Below are positions 27,614 through 36,094 of a stretch of 64,000 nt of DNA, piece after piece (position 1 is the stretch's first letter; every line of letters begins with the position of its first letter). The DNA is from Mongoliitalea daihaiensis. Lineage in GTDB: Bacteria > Bacteroidota > Bacteroidia > Cytophagales > Cyclobacteriaceae. The notes under the pieces were generated by a model. It worked only from the letters and a program-made list of their open reading frames with translations, did no database searches and had not been told where the DNA came from. The DNA is taken from NCBI RefSeq assembly GCF_021596945.1, contig NZ_CP063779.1, positions 4,438,001 through 4,502,000 of the forward strand, written 5' to 3'. The translations under genes and the position numbers were made by a program.

Positions 27614-28906
27614 TCAAAGTCCAAACCAAATACATAGGCCGAACACTAAAAAACCGCAAACAAAGAATAAACTCGTATACTTAAATAGCTCTTTGACTGG
27701 CAAGCCTGTGAGAGAAAGTAAGGGAAGAGCCCAAAAAGGCTGAAGCATGTTACTTACCTGATCACCAAAAGCAAATACCATGACCATATCTGCCGGATCC
27801 AACGCAAGATCTTGTATCGCTTGCATGATGATCGGCCCTTGAATGGCCCATTGACCTCCTCCCGATGGTATAAATAAATTGAATAGGGCGGCACTTAAAA
27901 ATGTGAGAAGTGGAAAAAGATTTGCTCCTCCCAAGTGAATAAGGCCAAGAGATAGCTGCTCTAGGAGTCCTGAATACTTCATAATCCCCAAAATCCCCGC
28001 ATATAATGGAAACTGAAGGATGATATCTACCGCACCTTGGATAGCCACTCCCACCCCAGCAACAAACCCTTTTAAACTCTGATAAAACACCAACCCTAAT
28101 CCAAAAAGCAAAAAATTAATATAGTTAAGATCAATGTTTGCTGAACCACTTTCTACGGAATAAAATAGATCTACTACGGCTAAAACCACCATAACCAGCC
28201 CTAACAATAACCCTTTTTTATCTGTATCATACGTGTTTTGCGTCTTGATATCAGGCACTTTAAAGGTCTTAGAAAATTTGCGTTTAGAAAGCCCGTATAA
28301 AACTACCAACATTACCAAGAGCAATATCCCATTGGCTATCATATTGAAGGGCGAAAAAATCGTTAGGGAAACGGGGATTGTCCCAACTATATCCACTAAA
28401 AAGTGATTAGACTCTGCAACCTTCAAGGGAGCTGAACCAGATAGACCTCCGTGCCAAACCATCATGCCTAAGTAGGCTGAAGCTCCTACCAGTGGATAAT
28501 TGATTGGAACCGAAGATTCATGACATTTCCTAGCTATTTTGACGGCCAACACTGCTCCAATAATCAATCCAAAACCCCAATTAAAATACCCTGCCACCAT
28601 GGCGGTAAATCCAGTTGTGAGTACAGCTGAGGTGTTTGAGGAAACATTTTTGATAAGTATATCCAAAAGTGATCCTATTGGCTTAGTCAGTGCAAGCGCA
28701 TGGCCTAAAACAAGTATTAACACCATTTGCATTGTAAACTCTAATAGTTCCCAAAACCCTTTTTTCCAATATTTCAGGACCTCACCTCCGTATATCCAAG
28801 TAGATTGGTTCTCTGGAATCGTAAAAATCCACGCTGCTGCGATTACCGCAAGCGTCAGAAGCAAAGCGATATCAAATGTCCCGGGAATTCTGGAAGCTTT
28901 TAACAT
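27614..28906 (-). CDS. AtoE-type short-chain fatty acid transporter
   Basis: 430 residues with about 11 to 12 membrane segments. The segments GYFNWGFGLIIGAVLAVKIAR and FIPSGGGQWAIQGPIIMQA are hallmarks of the AtoE family (DUF/TIGR00366 type), which takes up short-chain fatty acids such as butyrate in E. coli. No ato operon is nearby, so the substrate here is inferred from the family only. It is transcribed away from the 7TM kinase at 29002. Confidence 0.9.
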   Translation of the reverse strand: MLKASRIPGTFDIALLLTLAVIAAAWIFTIPENQSTWIYGGEVLKYWKKGFWELLEFTMQMVLILVLGHALALTKPIGSLLDILIKNVSSNTSAVLTTGFTAMVAGYFNWGFGLIIGAVLAVKIARKCHESSVPINYPLVGASAYLGMMVWHGGLSGSAPLKVAESNHFLVDIVGTIPVSLTIFSPFNMIANGILLLVMLVVLYGLSKRKFSKTFKVPDIKTQNTYDTDKKGLLLGLVMVVLAVVDLFYSVESGSANIDLNYINFLLFGLGLVFYQSLKGFVAGVGVAIQGAVDIILQFPLYAGILGIMKYSGLLEQLSLGLIHLGGANLFPLLTFLSAALFNLFIPSGGGQWAIQGPIIMQAIQDLALDPADMVMVFAFGDQVSNMLQPFWALPLLSLTGLPVKELFKYTSLFFVCGFLVFGLCIWFGL

Positions 28907-29001
28907 CCTGAATTTTCTAAAAAAATTATGAATTTAACAAACATCTTTAGTCTGAACCAGCCAAAATTTCGTATTTTCGAACAATCTAGTCTTTATATCC
29001 T

Positions 29002-30759
29002 TTGGAAATCAATATATTTTCCGTAGTTATTTTTATCAGTGGCATTATCGTCCTGGTTATCTCTTTAGCAATTATAAGGAGACTTGACACCTCTATACGC
29101 TTATTTGCGATCACCATGTTGCTCGTATCTCTTTGGTCAATAGCTTATGGATTTGAATTAGCTAGCAAAGAACTTTCTGATATGTTATTTTGGATTCGAA
29201 TAGAATACATTGGAATTTCTTTTGCCCCAGCAACATGGCTTTGGTTTTGTATAAATTACACTAACAAAGAACGCTGGTTAAGAAAAAAATATTTATTGCT
29301 GATTTTCTTATTCCCAGTTCTTACCTACTTGATGGTCATCACCAATGATTTTCATCAGTTACATTACCAAAGTACATCTGTAGACCGATCGGGCCCTTTC
29401 CCCCTTTTAGCCATTACGGTTGGGCCTTGGTACTATGTGCATACAATTGTATTCTATATTTCGCTTTTTTTAGGCAACTATTTATTGTTCCAAAGCTTCA
29501 AGAACGCAAACAATATTTATAGAAAACAAATCAATCTTTTGATAGCAGCGGGTATCTTGCCTTGGTTGATCAATTTTATATATTTATTAGGTTTTCGACC
29601 ATTTGACCATATTGACTTGACGCCTTATGCATTTTTATCAGTCTACATAATCGTGGGTTTTGGCTTACTCAAATTTGACTTATTCGAAATAAAACCAATC
29701 GCTCGGGACAAGACCCTTTCGGTTATCGAAAAAGGAATTGTAGTGTTTGATCCAATCAATAGGATGATTGACATTAATGCTGCTGGGAGAAAGTTACTCC
29801 ACCTACCACCAAAAGGCTTAATCGGGATAGATTGTGGCATTGTCTTAGAGCAATTCCCTGATTTGGTATCAAAAATAAAAACAAAAGAAAAAACGACCAT
29901 TGAGACTTTTATTGAAAAAACTTCCGCTCACCTTTCTGTTCAATTTACACCAATCCTAAACCAAAAGGGGGTCCATACAGGCGTTTTGCTTTTTGTGGAC
30001 GATATCACTGAATTAAAAAACAATCAGCTTCAAATCGAAAAACAAGCAGATGAACTGAATAATCTCAACAAATTGAAGGATAAACTATTTTCAATTATCT
30101 CTCATGATCTTAAAGGCCCCATTCATGGACTCAATGAATTGATCAAGCTAACGAATAAAGGTATTGTGACTAAAGATGAATTTTTTGAAATCTTACCGGA
30201 TATCGCTAAAAATGTAGAGTCGGTATCGATACTGATGGAAAATTTATTGGCTTGGACAAGCGCACAAATGAAAGGCGAATTTGTAGAAAAACGATCATTT
30301 GATATATCAAAATTGATCGATCAAACCTACGAGCTTTTTATCAATCGGGCAAAGGAAAAGGGAGTTAACTTAAAAGTCAACAAAAAAAATCAAATCAAAG
30401 TATACGGAGATCGTAACATGATTGATCTAGTCCTGAGAAACCTCGTAAGTAATGCTGTAAAATTCTCAGGGCTTGGAGATCAGGTTAGGATAATTATGGA
30501 TGATAAGTACGACAAAGTAAGCATAGAAATACTTGATACAGGTTTAGGCATCAGTGACGAAAATCTTAAAAAATTAAATTCTGGGGAATCATTTACCACC
30601 TTAGGTAAAAACAACGAAAGCGGAACTGGTTTAGGAATACTCCTTGTCAAAGACTATATCACCAAGAATGGTGGACAATTGCTTATCAAAAGTGAATTAA
30701 ACAAAGGGAGCTCATTTTATTTTGAACTCCCTAAAGAAGGCCCTGCTCATCAAAGTTGA
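29002..30759 (+). CDS. 7TM-type sensor histidine kinase with PAS domain
   Basis: 585 residues. The first 220 residues hold seven membrane helices of the HisKA_7TM (N-terminal sensor) type, with the family signature FELASKELSDMLFWIRIEYIG; a PAS-like module follows (about 230-340, DRTLSVIEKGIVVFD-like), then a short coiled region, HisKA (SHDLKGPIH, His near residue 367) and HATPase (NLVSNAVKF, DTGLG, GTGLGI). The start is TTG at 29002; an ATG is absent nearby. The response regulator is not adjacent. Its 3' end overlaps the convergent LuxC-like gene by ten bases. Confidence 0.9.
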   Translation: MEINIFSVVIFISGIIVLVISLAIIRRLDTSIRLFAITMLLVSLWSIAYGFELASKELSDMLFWIRIEYIGISFAPATWLWFCINYTNKERWLRKKYLLLIFLFPVLTYLMVITNDFHQLHYQSTSVDRSGPFPLLAITVGPWYYVHTIVFYISLFLGNYLLFQSFKNANNIYRKQINLLIAAGILPWLINFIYLLGFRPFDHIDLTPYAFLSVYIIVGFGLLKFDLFEIKPIARDKTLSVIEKGIVVFDPINRMIDINAAGRKLLHLPPKGLIGIDCGIVLEQFPDLVSKIKTKEKTTIETFIEKTSAHLSVQFTPILNQKGVHTGVLLFVDDITELKNNQLQIEKQADELNNLNKLKDKLFSIISHDLKGPIHGLNELIKLTNKGIVTKDEFFEILPDIAKNVESVSILMENLLAWTSAQMKGEFVEKRSFDISKLIDQTYELFINRAKEKGVNLKVNKKNQIKVYGDRNMIDLVLRNLVSNAVKFSGLGDQVRIIMDDKYDKVSIEILDTGLGISDENLKKLNSGESFTTLGKNNESGTGLGILLVKDYITKNGGQLLIKSELNKGSSFYFELPKEGPAHQS

Positions 30760-31775
30760 AGAAGAAAATCTACAGTATCTATTTGATCTGCATAATCCTG
30801 AAGTGTTGGGCATTGAGCTTTTCCAAAAGGAATGCTGCCTGGAAACCAACCATTCTTACTTACCACCACCTGAATTTTGGCAGCTAAATCATCAATTCTT
30901 GCGTGTAAATTCTCTTGATTCGTGTAGATCTCATAATAGATCATGCTAATTGGGGAAACAAGTTCAGGGCTTTCCCGAACCAATAAAAACCCATTGTCTA
31001 AATGGGGTTCTTTATTCACCAGTAAAATCGATTTATTATACTCGTAATTATTGAAATATTTGTGATGATCCCCTACACCTTCAAAAAACTGCAAACCATC
31101 AAGCATGGATTGAAGCAGGTCCACCGAAGGAACAAATAGTTTAGATACATTTCTACAGCCCAAACCATAATATTGAAAAATATCTTGACCTAGTTCTTTG
31201 AAGTCTTCTTGATTTTCATTTCCATCCAATACTGCAATGGAAGTTCGGTTTTTTCGTATGATGTGTGGGTATTTTCCAAAATAGTAATCAAAATATCGGG
31301 ACGAATTATCACTGCCTGTAGCTAAATATGCATCCATACCATTCAATCGATCTTGAAAATGGATGGTAGCTGCTAATTCAGGAGCAATTTCTTTGAGCTC
31401 ATTCACTATCCAACGAATAGATACTGCATCGGCAGTACTAAGCTTCACATAGGCATCATGCCCAACCATAACCACTGAAAGTAAGTCGTGAAACCCTACA
31501 GCTGGCACATTACCCGCCATCAATATCCCAACTTTTTTCCTAGCAACAGTAAGTGGAATATCATAACCGCTCATCCATTCATGTAACTGCTCTGAAGTCA
31601 GGTATGCGCCTATTTCTTGAAAAGCATTTCGCACCTGAACTGGTGTAAACCAATTATTCCCATTTTGAATCTGTTGAGCCAAATTATCAAATGAAGGAGT
31701 ATTGATAAAGTTTCGAATCAAATGACCCAATGCACTGAAAGCCTCTATTTTTTTCTCTACATTCATATTTGCCAT
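30750..31775 (-). CDS. LuxC-like acyl-CoA reductase
   Basis: 341 residues with the Pfam LuxC type fold of acyl-CoA reductases: GILMAGNVPAVGFHDLLSV, the NAD(P)H-site loop VLDGNEN and YYGLGCRNVSKLF (the Cys here, near residue 235, aligns with the acyl-accepting cysteine region). It makes fatty aldehydes from acyl-CoA in the family's better known members; there is no luciferase here. It is shorter than bioluminescence LuxC (about 480). It is divergent with a ferredoxin gene, a pairing I consider common in this group. Confidence 0.87.
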   Translation of the reverse strand: MANMNVEKKIEAFSALGHLIRNFINTPSFDNLAQQIQNGNNWFTPVQVRNAFQEIGAYLTSEQLHEWMSGYDIPLTVARKKVGILMAGNVPAVGFHDLLSVVMVGHDAYVKLSTADAVSIRWIVNELKEIAPELAATIHFQDRLNGMDAYLATGSDNSSRYFDYYFGKYPHIIRKNRTSIAVLDGNENQEDFKELGQDIFQYYGLGCRNVSKLFVPSVDLLQSMLDGLQFFEGVGDHHKYFNNYEYNKSILLVNKEPHLDNGFLLVRESPELVSPISMIYYEIYTNQENLHARIDDLAAKIQVVVSKNGWFPGSIPFGKAQCPTLQDYADQIDTVDFLLQL

Positions 31776-31855
31776 AAAATCTCGGGCAAAGATATCAATT
31801 CAACTTGGGAAGATTGGATAGAACGAATTTAAATTACTTAGCATGACAAGTTTTT

Positions 31856-31888
31856 TTTGCAAGTTTGAACCTATGCTTCTTACTTTTG
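31856..31888 (+). promoter_or_regulatory. Ferredoxin promoter
   Basis: TTTG at 31856-31859, 21 bases, then TACTTTTG at 31881-31888, an exact TAnnTTTG match. The start codon is 27 bases downstream. Confidence 0.6.
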
Positions 31889-31915
31889 TTTTAGAATTAT
31901 AAATTTGAGAATGAC

Positions 31916-32263
31916 ATGGCTATAATGATAACCGACGAATGCATCAATTGCGGTGCATGCGAACCTGAGTGCCCCAATACTGCAATTTACGAAGGAGGCA
32001 TTGAATGGACATGGGCTGGAGGTACGAATCTTAAAGAAGTTACTCTTCCGGATGGAACTGTTATGGATGCTCATGAGAAACAAGATCCTGTATCGGATGA
32101 ATTTTATTACATCGTTACAGACAAGTGTACTGAATGTACTGGATTTCACGAAGAACCACAATGCGCGGCTGTTTGTCCGGTAGATTGTTGCGTAGATGAT
32201 CCTGAACATAGAGAAACAGAAGAAGATCTGCTCGCCAAAAAAATTAAAATGCACGGAGAGTAA
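31916..32263 (+). CDS. Ferredoxin with two [4Fe-4S]-type clusters
   Basis: 115 residues. The first cluster motif is [12 protein letters not shown] (residues 10-21) and the second is [18 protein letters not shown] (about residues 64-81), the arrangement of bacterial 2[4Fe-4S] ferredoxins with a loop insertion before the second. The C-terminus is a short acidic/basic tail. It carries electrons between redox enzymes; the partner could be the divergently placed acyl-CoA reductase. A good promoter precedes it. Confidence 0.93.
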   Translation: MAIMITDECINCGACEPECPNTAIYEGGIEWTWAGGTNLKEVTLPDGTVMDAHEKQDPVSDEFYYIVTDKCTECTGFHEEPQCAAVCPVDCCVDDPEHRETEEDLLAKKIKMHGE

Positions 32264-32269
32264 TAATAA

Positions 32270-32294
32270 AAGGGCTCAAAAGGCCCTTATTTTT
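32270..32294 (+). terminator. Ferredoxin terminator
   Basis: AAGGGC (32270-32275) pairs with GCCCTT (32283-32288), loop TCAAAAG, followed by a T-run. Confidence 0.75.
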
Positions 32295-32450
32295 ATGTTT
32301 TCAACAATCTCATCCACTGTTTTAGACGCTGAGTAACAAGATTTTCTCTCATTTGTTTGAAAAATTATTGAAAACTTCTTGAAGTTTTTTTTTTATTTGA
32401 TTTATCTTGGCACCTAATTTAAGTAAAACTACAACAAAATACTTCATACA

Positions 32451-32780
32451 GTGGAAGATAACAGAGGTAATGAGCGAGATGAAATTTTCTCTAAAAGGGT
32501 GAAAGCAGGAAAAAGGACTTACTTTTTCGATGTGAAATCTACCAGGTCCAATGATTATTATTTAACAATCACGGAAAGCAAAAGGAGAAATAATCAGGAT
32601 TCTTTTACATTTGAGAAGCATAAGATTTTCTTATACAAAGAAGACTTTGGCAAATTTGTTGAAGCACTTCAGGAAGCAGTGGACCATGTAAAAAATGAAT
32701 TAATGCCTGATTTTGATTTTTCTCAATTTGAAAATGAAGAATCCGAAACGGCATTTGACGATGAATTGAAGTGGGATTAA
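32451..32780 (+). CDS. DUF3276 (PUR-alpha/BpuR type) nucleic acid-binding protein
   Basis: 109 residues with the single-stranded nucleic acid-binding PUR fold: KRTYFFDVKSTRSNDYYLTITESKR (residues 22-46) and FTFEKHKIFLYKEDFGKFVEAL. The C-terminal 20 residues are acidic. Relatives such as BpuR of Borrelia bind RNA and DNA and regulate expression. The likely start is GTG at 32451. It is probably a housekeeping regulator. It is not in an obvious operon. Confidence 0.85.
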   Translation: MEDNRGNERDEIFSKRVKAGKRTYFFDVKSTRSNDYYLTITESKRRNNQDSFTFEKHKIFLYKEDFGKFVEALQEAVDHVKNELMPDFDFSQFENEESETAFDDELKWD

Positions 32781-32833
32781 TCATTCCAACATCATAAATT
32801 AGAAGAGAACGAGTTTAAATTTGTAAGATAGGC

Positions 32834-32851
32834 CTAGATTTTGTAATCTAG
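32834..32851. repeat. Short hairpin of the CTAGATT type
   Basis: CTAGATT (32834-32840) pairs with AATCTAG (32845-32851) with loop TTGT. Stem and loop style resemble the hairpins at 642-794. Confidence 0.5.
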
Positions 32852-32897
32852 AGTTTAATTGTGAATCTAACCTCTTTCTCTTTTTTTATTAACCTTT

Positions 32898-33980
32898 ATG
32901 AAAAAGCCGATCCTCATTCTTAGCCTTCTATTGGTTTTAGTTTTTGTGTTGGGGTGGTATTTTTCAAACATTACCCTTTACTTTATTTTTTCAATTGTAT
33001 TAGCTGCTATTCTTCGCCCTCTGACCAATCGCTTGAATTCCTTCCAGTTATTTGGTCAAAATATTCCCCGTTGGTTTGCGATTTTCATGTCTTTTTCAGC
33101 TATAGGCTTCTTAATTTTCTTAATGAGTCTTTTGTTTTTACCACTAATAGGCAATCAGATAGAAATCATTTCCTCCTATGACTTAGATTATATATATGAA
33201 CAAATTCAAAATCCTGTTGGGAGAGTCGAAGACATTTTATTAAAATACCAAATTATCAAAGGAGAGCCCGGTTTTTTGATTACTCAAGTCAGAGAAACTA
33301 TGGTCAACAGTTTTAAAGCCATCAACTTTCAAGGCCTCATAAATAGTATCCTGAATACCACTAGTTCCTTTTTAATTGCCTTGATGGCAGTCTTATTTAT
33401 AACATTTTTCTTGCTATTGGAAAATGGTTTATTGAGAAGAAACATCATCAACCTTATTCCAAATGCCTATTTTGAATTATCTGTGGCTGTGTTTAGTAAA
33501 GTAGAACGCTTACTATCAAACTATTTGGTAGGTTTACTTATACAGATTACAACCATTTTCTCCATTGCTTCCATTGGATTGAGCTTGATGGGAATAGAGT
33601 ATGCATTGACCATAGCACTTTTTGCTGCTGTAGCCAACTTAATTCCCTATGCAGGTCCTATCCTTGGTTCAACTTTTGGAGTGTTAGTAGGACTCTCGAC
33701 AGGAACTTTTGCAGAAAGTAATGAGATTGTGTTTATGATAGTGAAGATACTTTCCGTCTTTTCTCTGGTACAATTGACAGACAACGTGTTATTGCAACCA
33801 TTAATTTTTTCGAAATCTGTAAAAGCTCATCCGCTTGAAATATTTGTTATTATCTTTGCCGGAGCAAAAATCGCCGGTGTCCTCGGGATGATTTTTGCAA
33901 TCCCTGTTTACACTATCTTCAGAGTTTCCTTTTTGGAATTTCTGTTGGGGTACAGAGAGTACAAAATTTTCAAATTGTAA
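32898..33980 (+). CDS. AI-2E family transporter, second copy
   Basis: 360 residues of the same family as the gene at 18771: NLIPYAGPILGSTFGVLVG and QLTDNVLLQPLIFSKSVKAHPLEIFVII hold the signature loops. The N-terminal part differs (two or three helices and a longer loop, residues 85-125), so the two are diverged paralogues rather than recent duplicates. It ends 11 bp before ychF and may be co-transcribed with it. Confidence 0.88.
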   Translation: MKKPILILSLLLVLVFVLGWYFSNITLYFIFSIVLAAILRPLTNRLNSFQLFGQNIPRWFAIFMSFSAIGFLIFLMSLLFLPLIGNQIEIISSYDLDYIYEQIQNPVGRVEDILLKYQIIKGEPGFLITQVRETMVNSFKAINFQGLINSILNTTSSFLIALMAVLFITFFLLLENGLLRRNIINLIPNAYFELSVAVFSKVERLLSNYLVGLLIQITTIFSIASIGLSLMGIEYALTIALFAAVANLIPYAGPILGSTFGVLVGLSTGTFAESNEIVFMIVKILSVFSLVQLTDNVLLQPLIFSKSVKAHPLEIFVIIFAGAKIAGVLGMIFAIPVYTIFRVSFLEFLLGYREYKIFKL

Positions 33981-33991
33981 AATAACGAACA

Positions 33992-35089
33992 ATGGCATTA
34001 CAGTGCGGTATTGTAGGGCTGCCTAATGTGGGCAAATCAACCCTTTTCAATGCATTATCCAGTGCAAAAGCAGAAGCAGCAAATTTTCCATTTTGTACCA
34101 TAGAACCAAATGTGGGAGTAGTTTCAGTTCCAGATCAACGATTAAAAACCCTGGAGTCTTTGGTTAATCCCAACCGGGTAGTTCCTACAGTCATTGAATT
34201 TGTAGATATAGCAGGATTAGTGAAGGGAGCTTCCAAAGGTGAAGGATTGGGAAATAAGTTTCTTGCCAATATAAGGGAGGTCGATGCTGTTATACATGTA
34301 GTCAGATGTTTTGACGACGATAATATCGTACACGTAGCAGGAGGTGTAGATCCTATTTTTGACAAAGAAGTCATCGATACAGAATTACAATTAAAAGACA
34401 TTGAATCTGTAGACAAGAAAATTGCGCGCTTAGAAAAAATAGCTAAGTCCGGTGATGCCAAAGCAAAAAAGGAATTGGAAACCCTCCAATTGTTTAAAAG
34501 CGAATTAACCAGTGGGAAAAATGCCCGAGCAGTTCAAGTCGAAAAAGAAGATTTGGAAGCAGTAAGAGACTTACATCTTTTGACTATCAAACCTGTATTG
34601 TATGTAGCAAATGTGGATGAAAAAAGTATTCTAACAGGTAACGCTTTTGTGGACCAATTAAGAGAAAAGGTGAAAGAGGAAAACGCAGAGGTGATTGTCC
34701 TGTGTGCAGCAATCGAATCACAAATAGCTGAATTTGATGATCTCGAAGAAAAGGAGCTTTTTCTTTCTGAATATGGATTAGATGAAAGTGGACTGAATAA
34801 ACTGATTCAAGGAGCATACACCCTACTGGATTTGATTACCTATTTTACAGCAGGGGTACAAGAAGTAAGAGCTTGGACGATTAAAAAAGGTTGGAAAGCC
34901 CCACAAGCAGCTGGTGTAATTCATACAGATTTTGAAAGAGGGTTTATCAAAGCTGAAGTGATCAAGCTTGGAGACTACGAAAAGTTTAAAACTGAAGCAG
35001 CATGTCGCGAAAATGGCAAAATAGCCATTGAAGGAAAAGAATATATCGTTAAGGATGGCGATATTATGCATTTTAGGTTCAATGTGTGA
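33992..35089 (+). CDS. ychF: Redox-regulated ATPase YchF
   Basis: 365 residues. G1 loop GLPNVGKST, DIAGL (G3) and NVDE (G4 degenerate, shifting preference to ATP) are in place, followed by the coiled-coil region (KELETLQLFKSELTSGK) and the C-terminal TGS-like domain ending in KDGDIMHFRFNV. YchF/Ola1 hydrolyses ATP, binds the ribosome and responds to oxidative stress. It is preceded at 11 bp by an AI-2E gene and followed by the Cas6-like gene. No gene for a partner is visible. Confidence 0.97.
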   Translation: MALQCGIVGLPNVGKSTLFNALSSAKAEAANFPFCTIEPNVGVVSVPDQRLKTLESLVNPNRVVPTVIEFVDIAGLVKGASKGEGLGNKFLANIREVDAVIHVVRCFDDDNIVHVAGGVDPIFDKEVIDTELQLKDIESVDKKIARLEKIAKSGDAKAKKELETLQLFKSELTSGKNARAVQVEKEDLEAVRDLHLLTIKPVLYVANVDEKSILTGNAFVDQLREKVKEENAEVIVLCAAIESQIAEFDDLEEKELFLSEYGLDESGLNKLIQGAYTLLDLITYFTAGVQEVRAWTIKKGWKAPQAAGVIHTDFERGFIKAEVIKLGDYEKFKTEAACRENGKIAIEGKEYIVKDGDIMHFRFNV

Positions 35090-35190
35090 TAATTAGAAAA
35101 AAAAATTGCTAAATTTGACGCAACCTATGTATATTAAATTCGTTACTTAATAACATCTTAATTATTGTTTAATTAATATTTTTGTTACCC

Positions 35191-36060
35191 GTGAGAATAA
35201 GATTAATATTTTCTTTAAAAAACAAAGGAGCTTATTTACCCTTTCACCACCAGTACATACTGGCACAGTTCCTCAAAGGTCTCATTGTCAAAGGAGGCAA
35301 CGAAGAGTTTTTCAATTACAATTACTTCAACTTCTCTGGTTTGAAAGGTCAAACCAAAGTCAGTAGAAGTGGACTTCATTACTATTCAAGTTTAGTCACC
35401 CTTGTGCTTTCATCACCCAATGAAAAATTCATGGAATACCTTCTTGAACAAGTGTTTGAAACTCCTAAAATTGAATTAGGAAATCTCATTCTTTCCCCTG
35501 AGTACACTGAACTGGAATCAGAACCTGAGTTGGAGACTTCAAACAAATTTGTTTGTATCTCGCCTTTGGTGTTACTAACCCCTGCCTTCAATGATGAGTC
35601 AGGTAAGCGATTCATTAATCCAGATACCGATGAATTTTCGGATCTGTTGTATGAATCTACCTTAACTCGTATGGAAAGATCAGGATGGTACACTCAAGAA
35701 CAGATGGAGTCTTTCTACAAGTTCCAAGTAGTACCAGACATGAATTATGTAAATAAGCTAAGAGAGCAGCAAAAGAAATTTGCTAGAATCTACTCGGTGT
35801 ATGATATGGATGTCAAATATGAAGTAAGAGGCTATACGCTTCCATTTACTTTGTATGCTGCTCCAGAAGTACAGGATTTTGTCTTCAAATGTGGTTTGGG
35901 AGCTTTCACCCATAAAGGTTTTGGCATGTTGGATTTAGCCAATCATGGTACTACCCAGCGCACAACTCCTTACAAATTTAAGAGAGAGGGATTCGTCCCA
36001 TACAAACCAAATGAAAGACAAAAACCTTCAGAATTGGAGGAAGGTTCAGAAGAATTGTAA
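35191..36060 (+). CDS. Orphan Cas6-like RNA endonuclease-fold protein
   Basis: About 289 residues from GTG at 35191; the open frame reaches TTG at 35182. The N-terminus MRIRLIFSLKNKGAYLPFHHQY is a Cas6-type opening, with a His pair at 19-20. The middle contains LGNLILSP, and the C-terminal CGLGAFTHKGFGMLDL (residues 234-249) is the glycine-rich loop of Cas6/RAMP ferredoxin folds. Catalytic status is not certain because the usual active-site triad cannot be assigned. No CRISPR array and no other cas gene are in 64 kb. It lies 101 bp after ychF, and ends 34 bp before the convergent T9SS plug gene. It may be a domesticated RNA processing protein. Confidence 0.75.
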   Translation: MRIRLIFSLKNKGAYLPFHHQYILAQFLKGLIVKGGNEEFFNYNYFNFSGLKGQTKVSRSGLHYYSSLVTLVLSSPNEKFMEYLLEQVFETPKIELGNLILSPEYTELESEPELETSNKFVCISPLVLLTPAFNDESGKRFINPDTDEFSDLLYESTLTRMERSGWYTQEQMESFYKFQVVPDMNYVNKLREQQKKFARIYSVYDMDVKYEVRGYTLPFTLYAAPEVQDFVFKCGLGAFTHKGFGMLDLANHGTTQRTTPYKFKREGFVPYKPNERQKPSELEEGSEEL

Positions 36061-36062
36061 AT

Positions 36063-36093
36063 AAAAAAACCGGCCTTATAGCCGGTTTTTTTT
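36063..36093. terminator. Bidirectional terminator (Cas6-like / plug)
   Basis: AAAAAACCGGC (36064-36074) pairs with GCCGGTTTTTT (36081-36091), loop CTTATA. It serves both convergent genes. Confidence 0.9.
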
Positions 36094-36094
36094 G

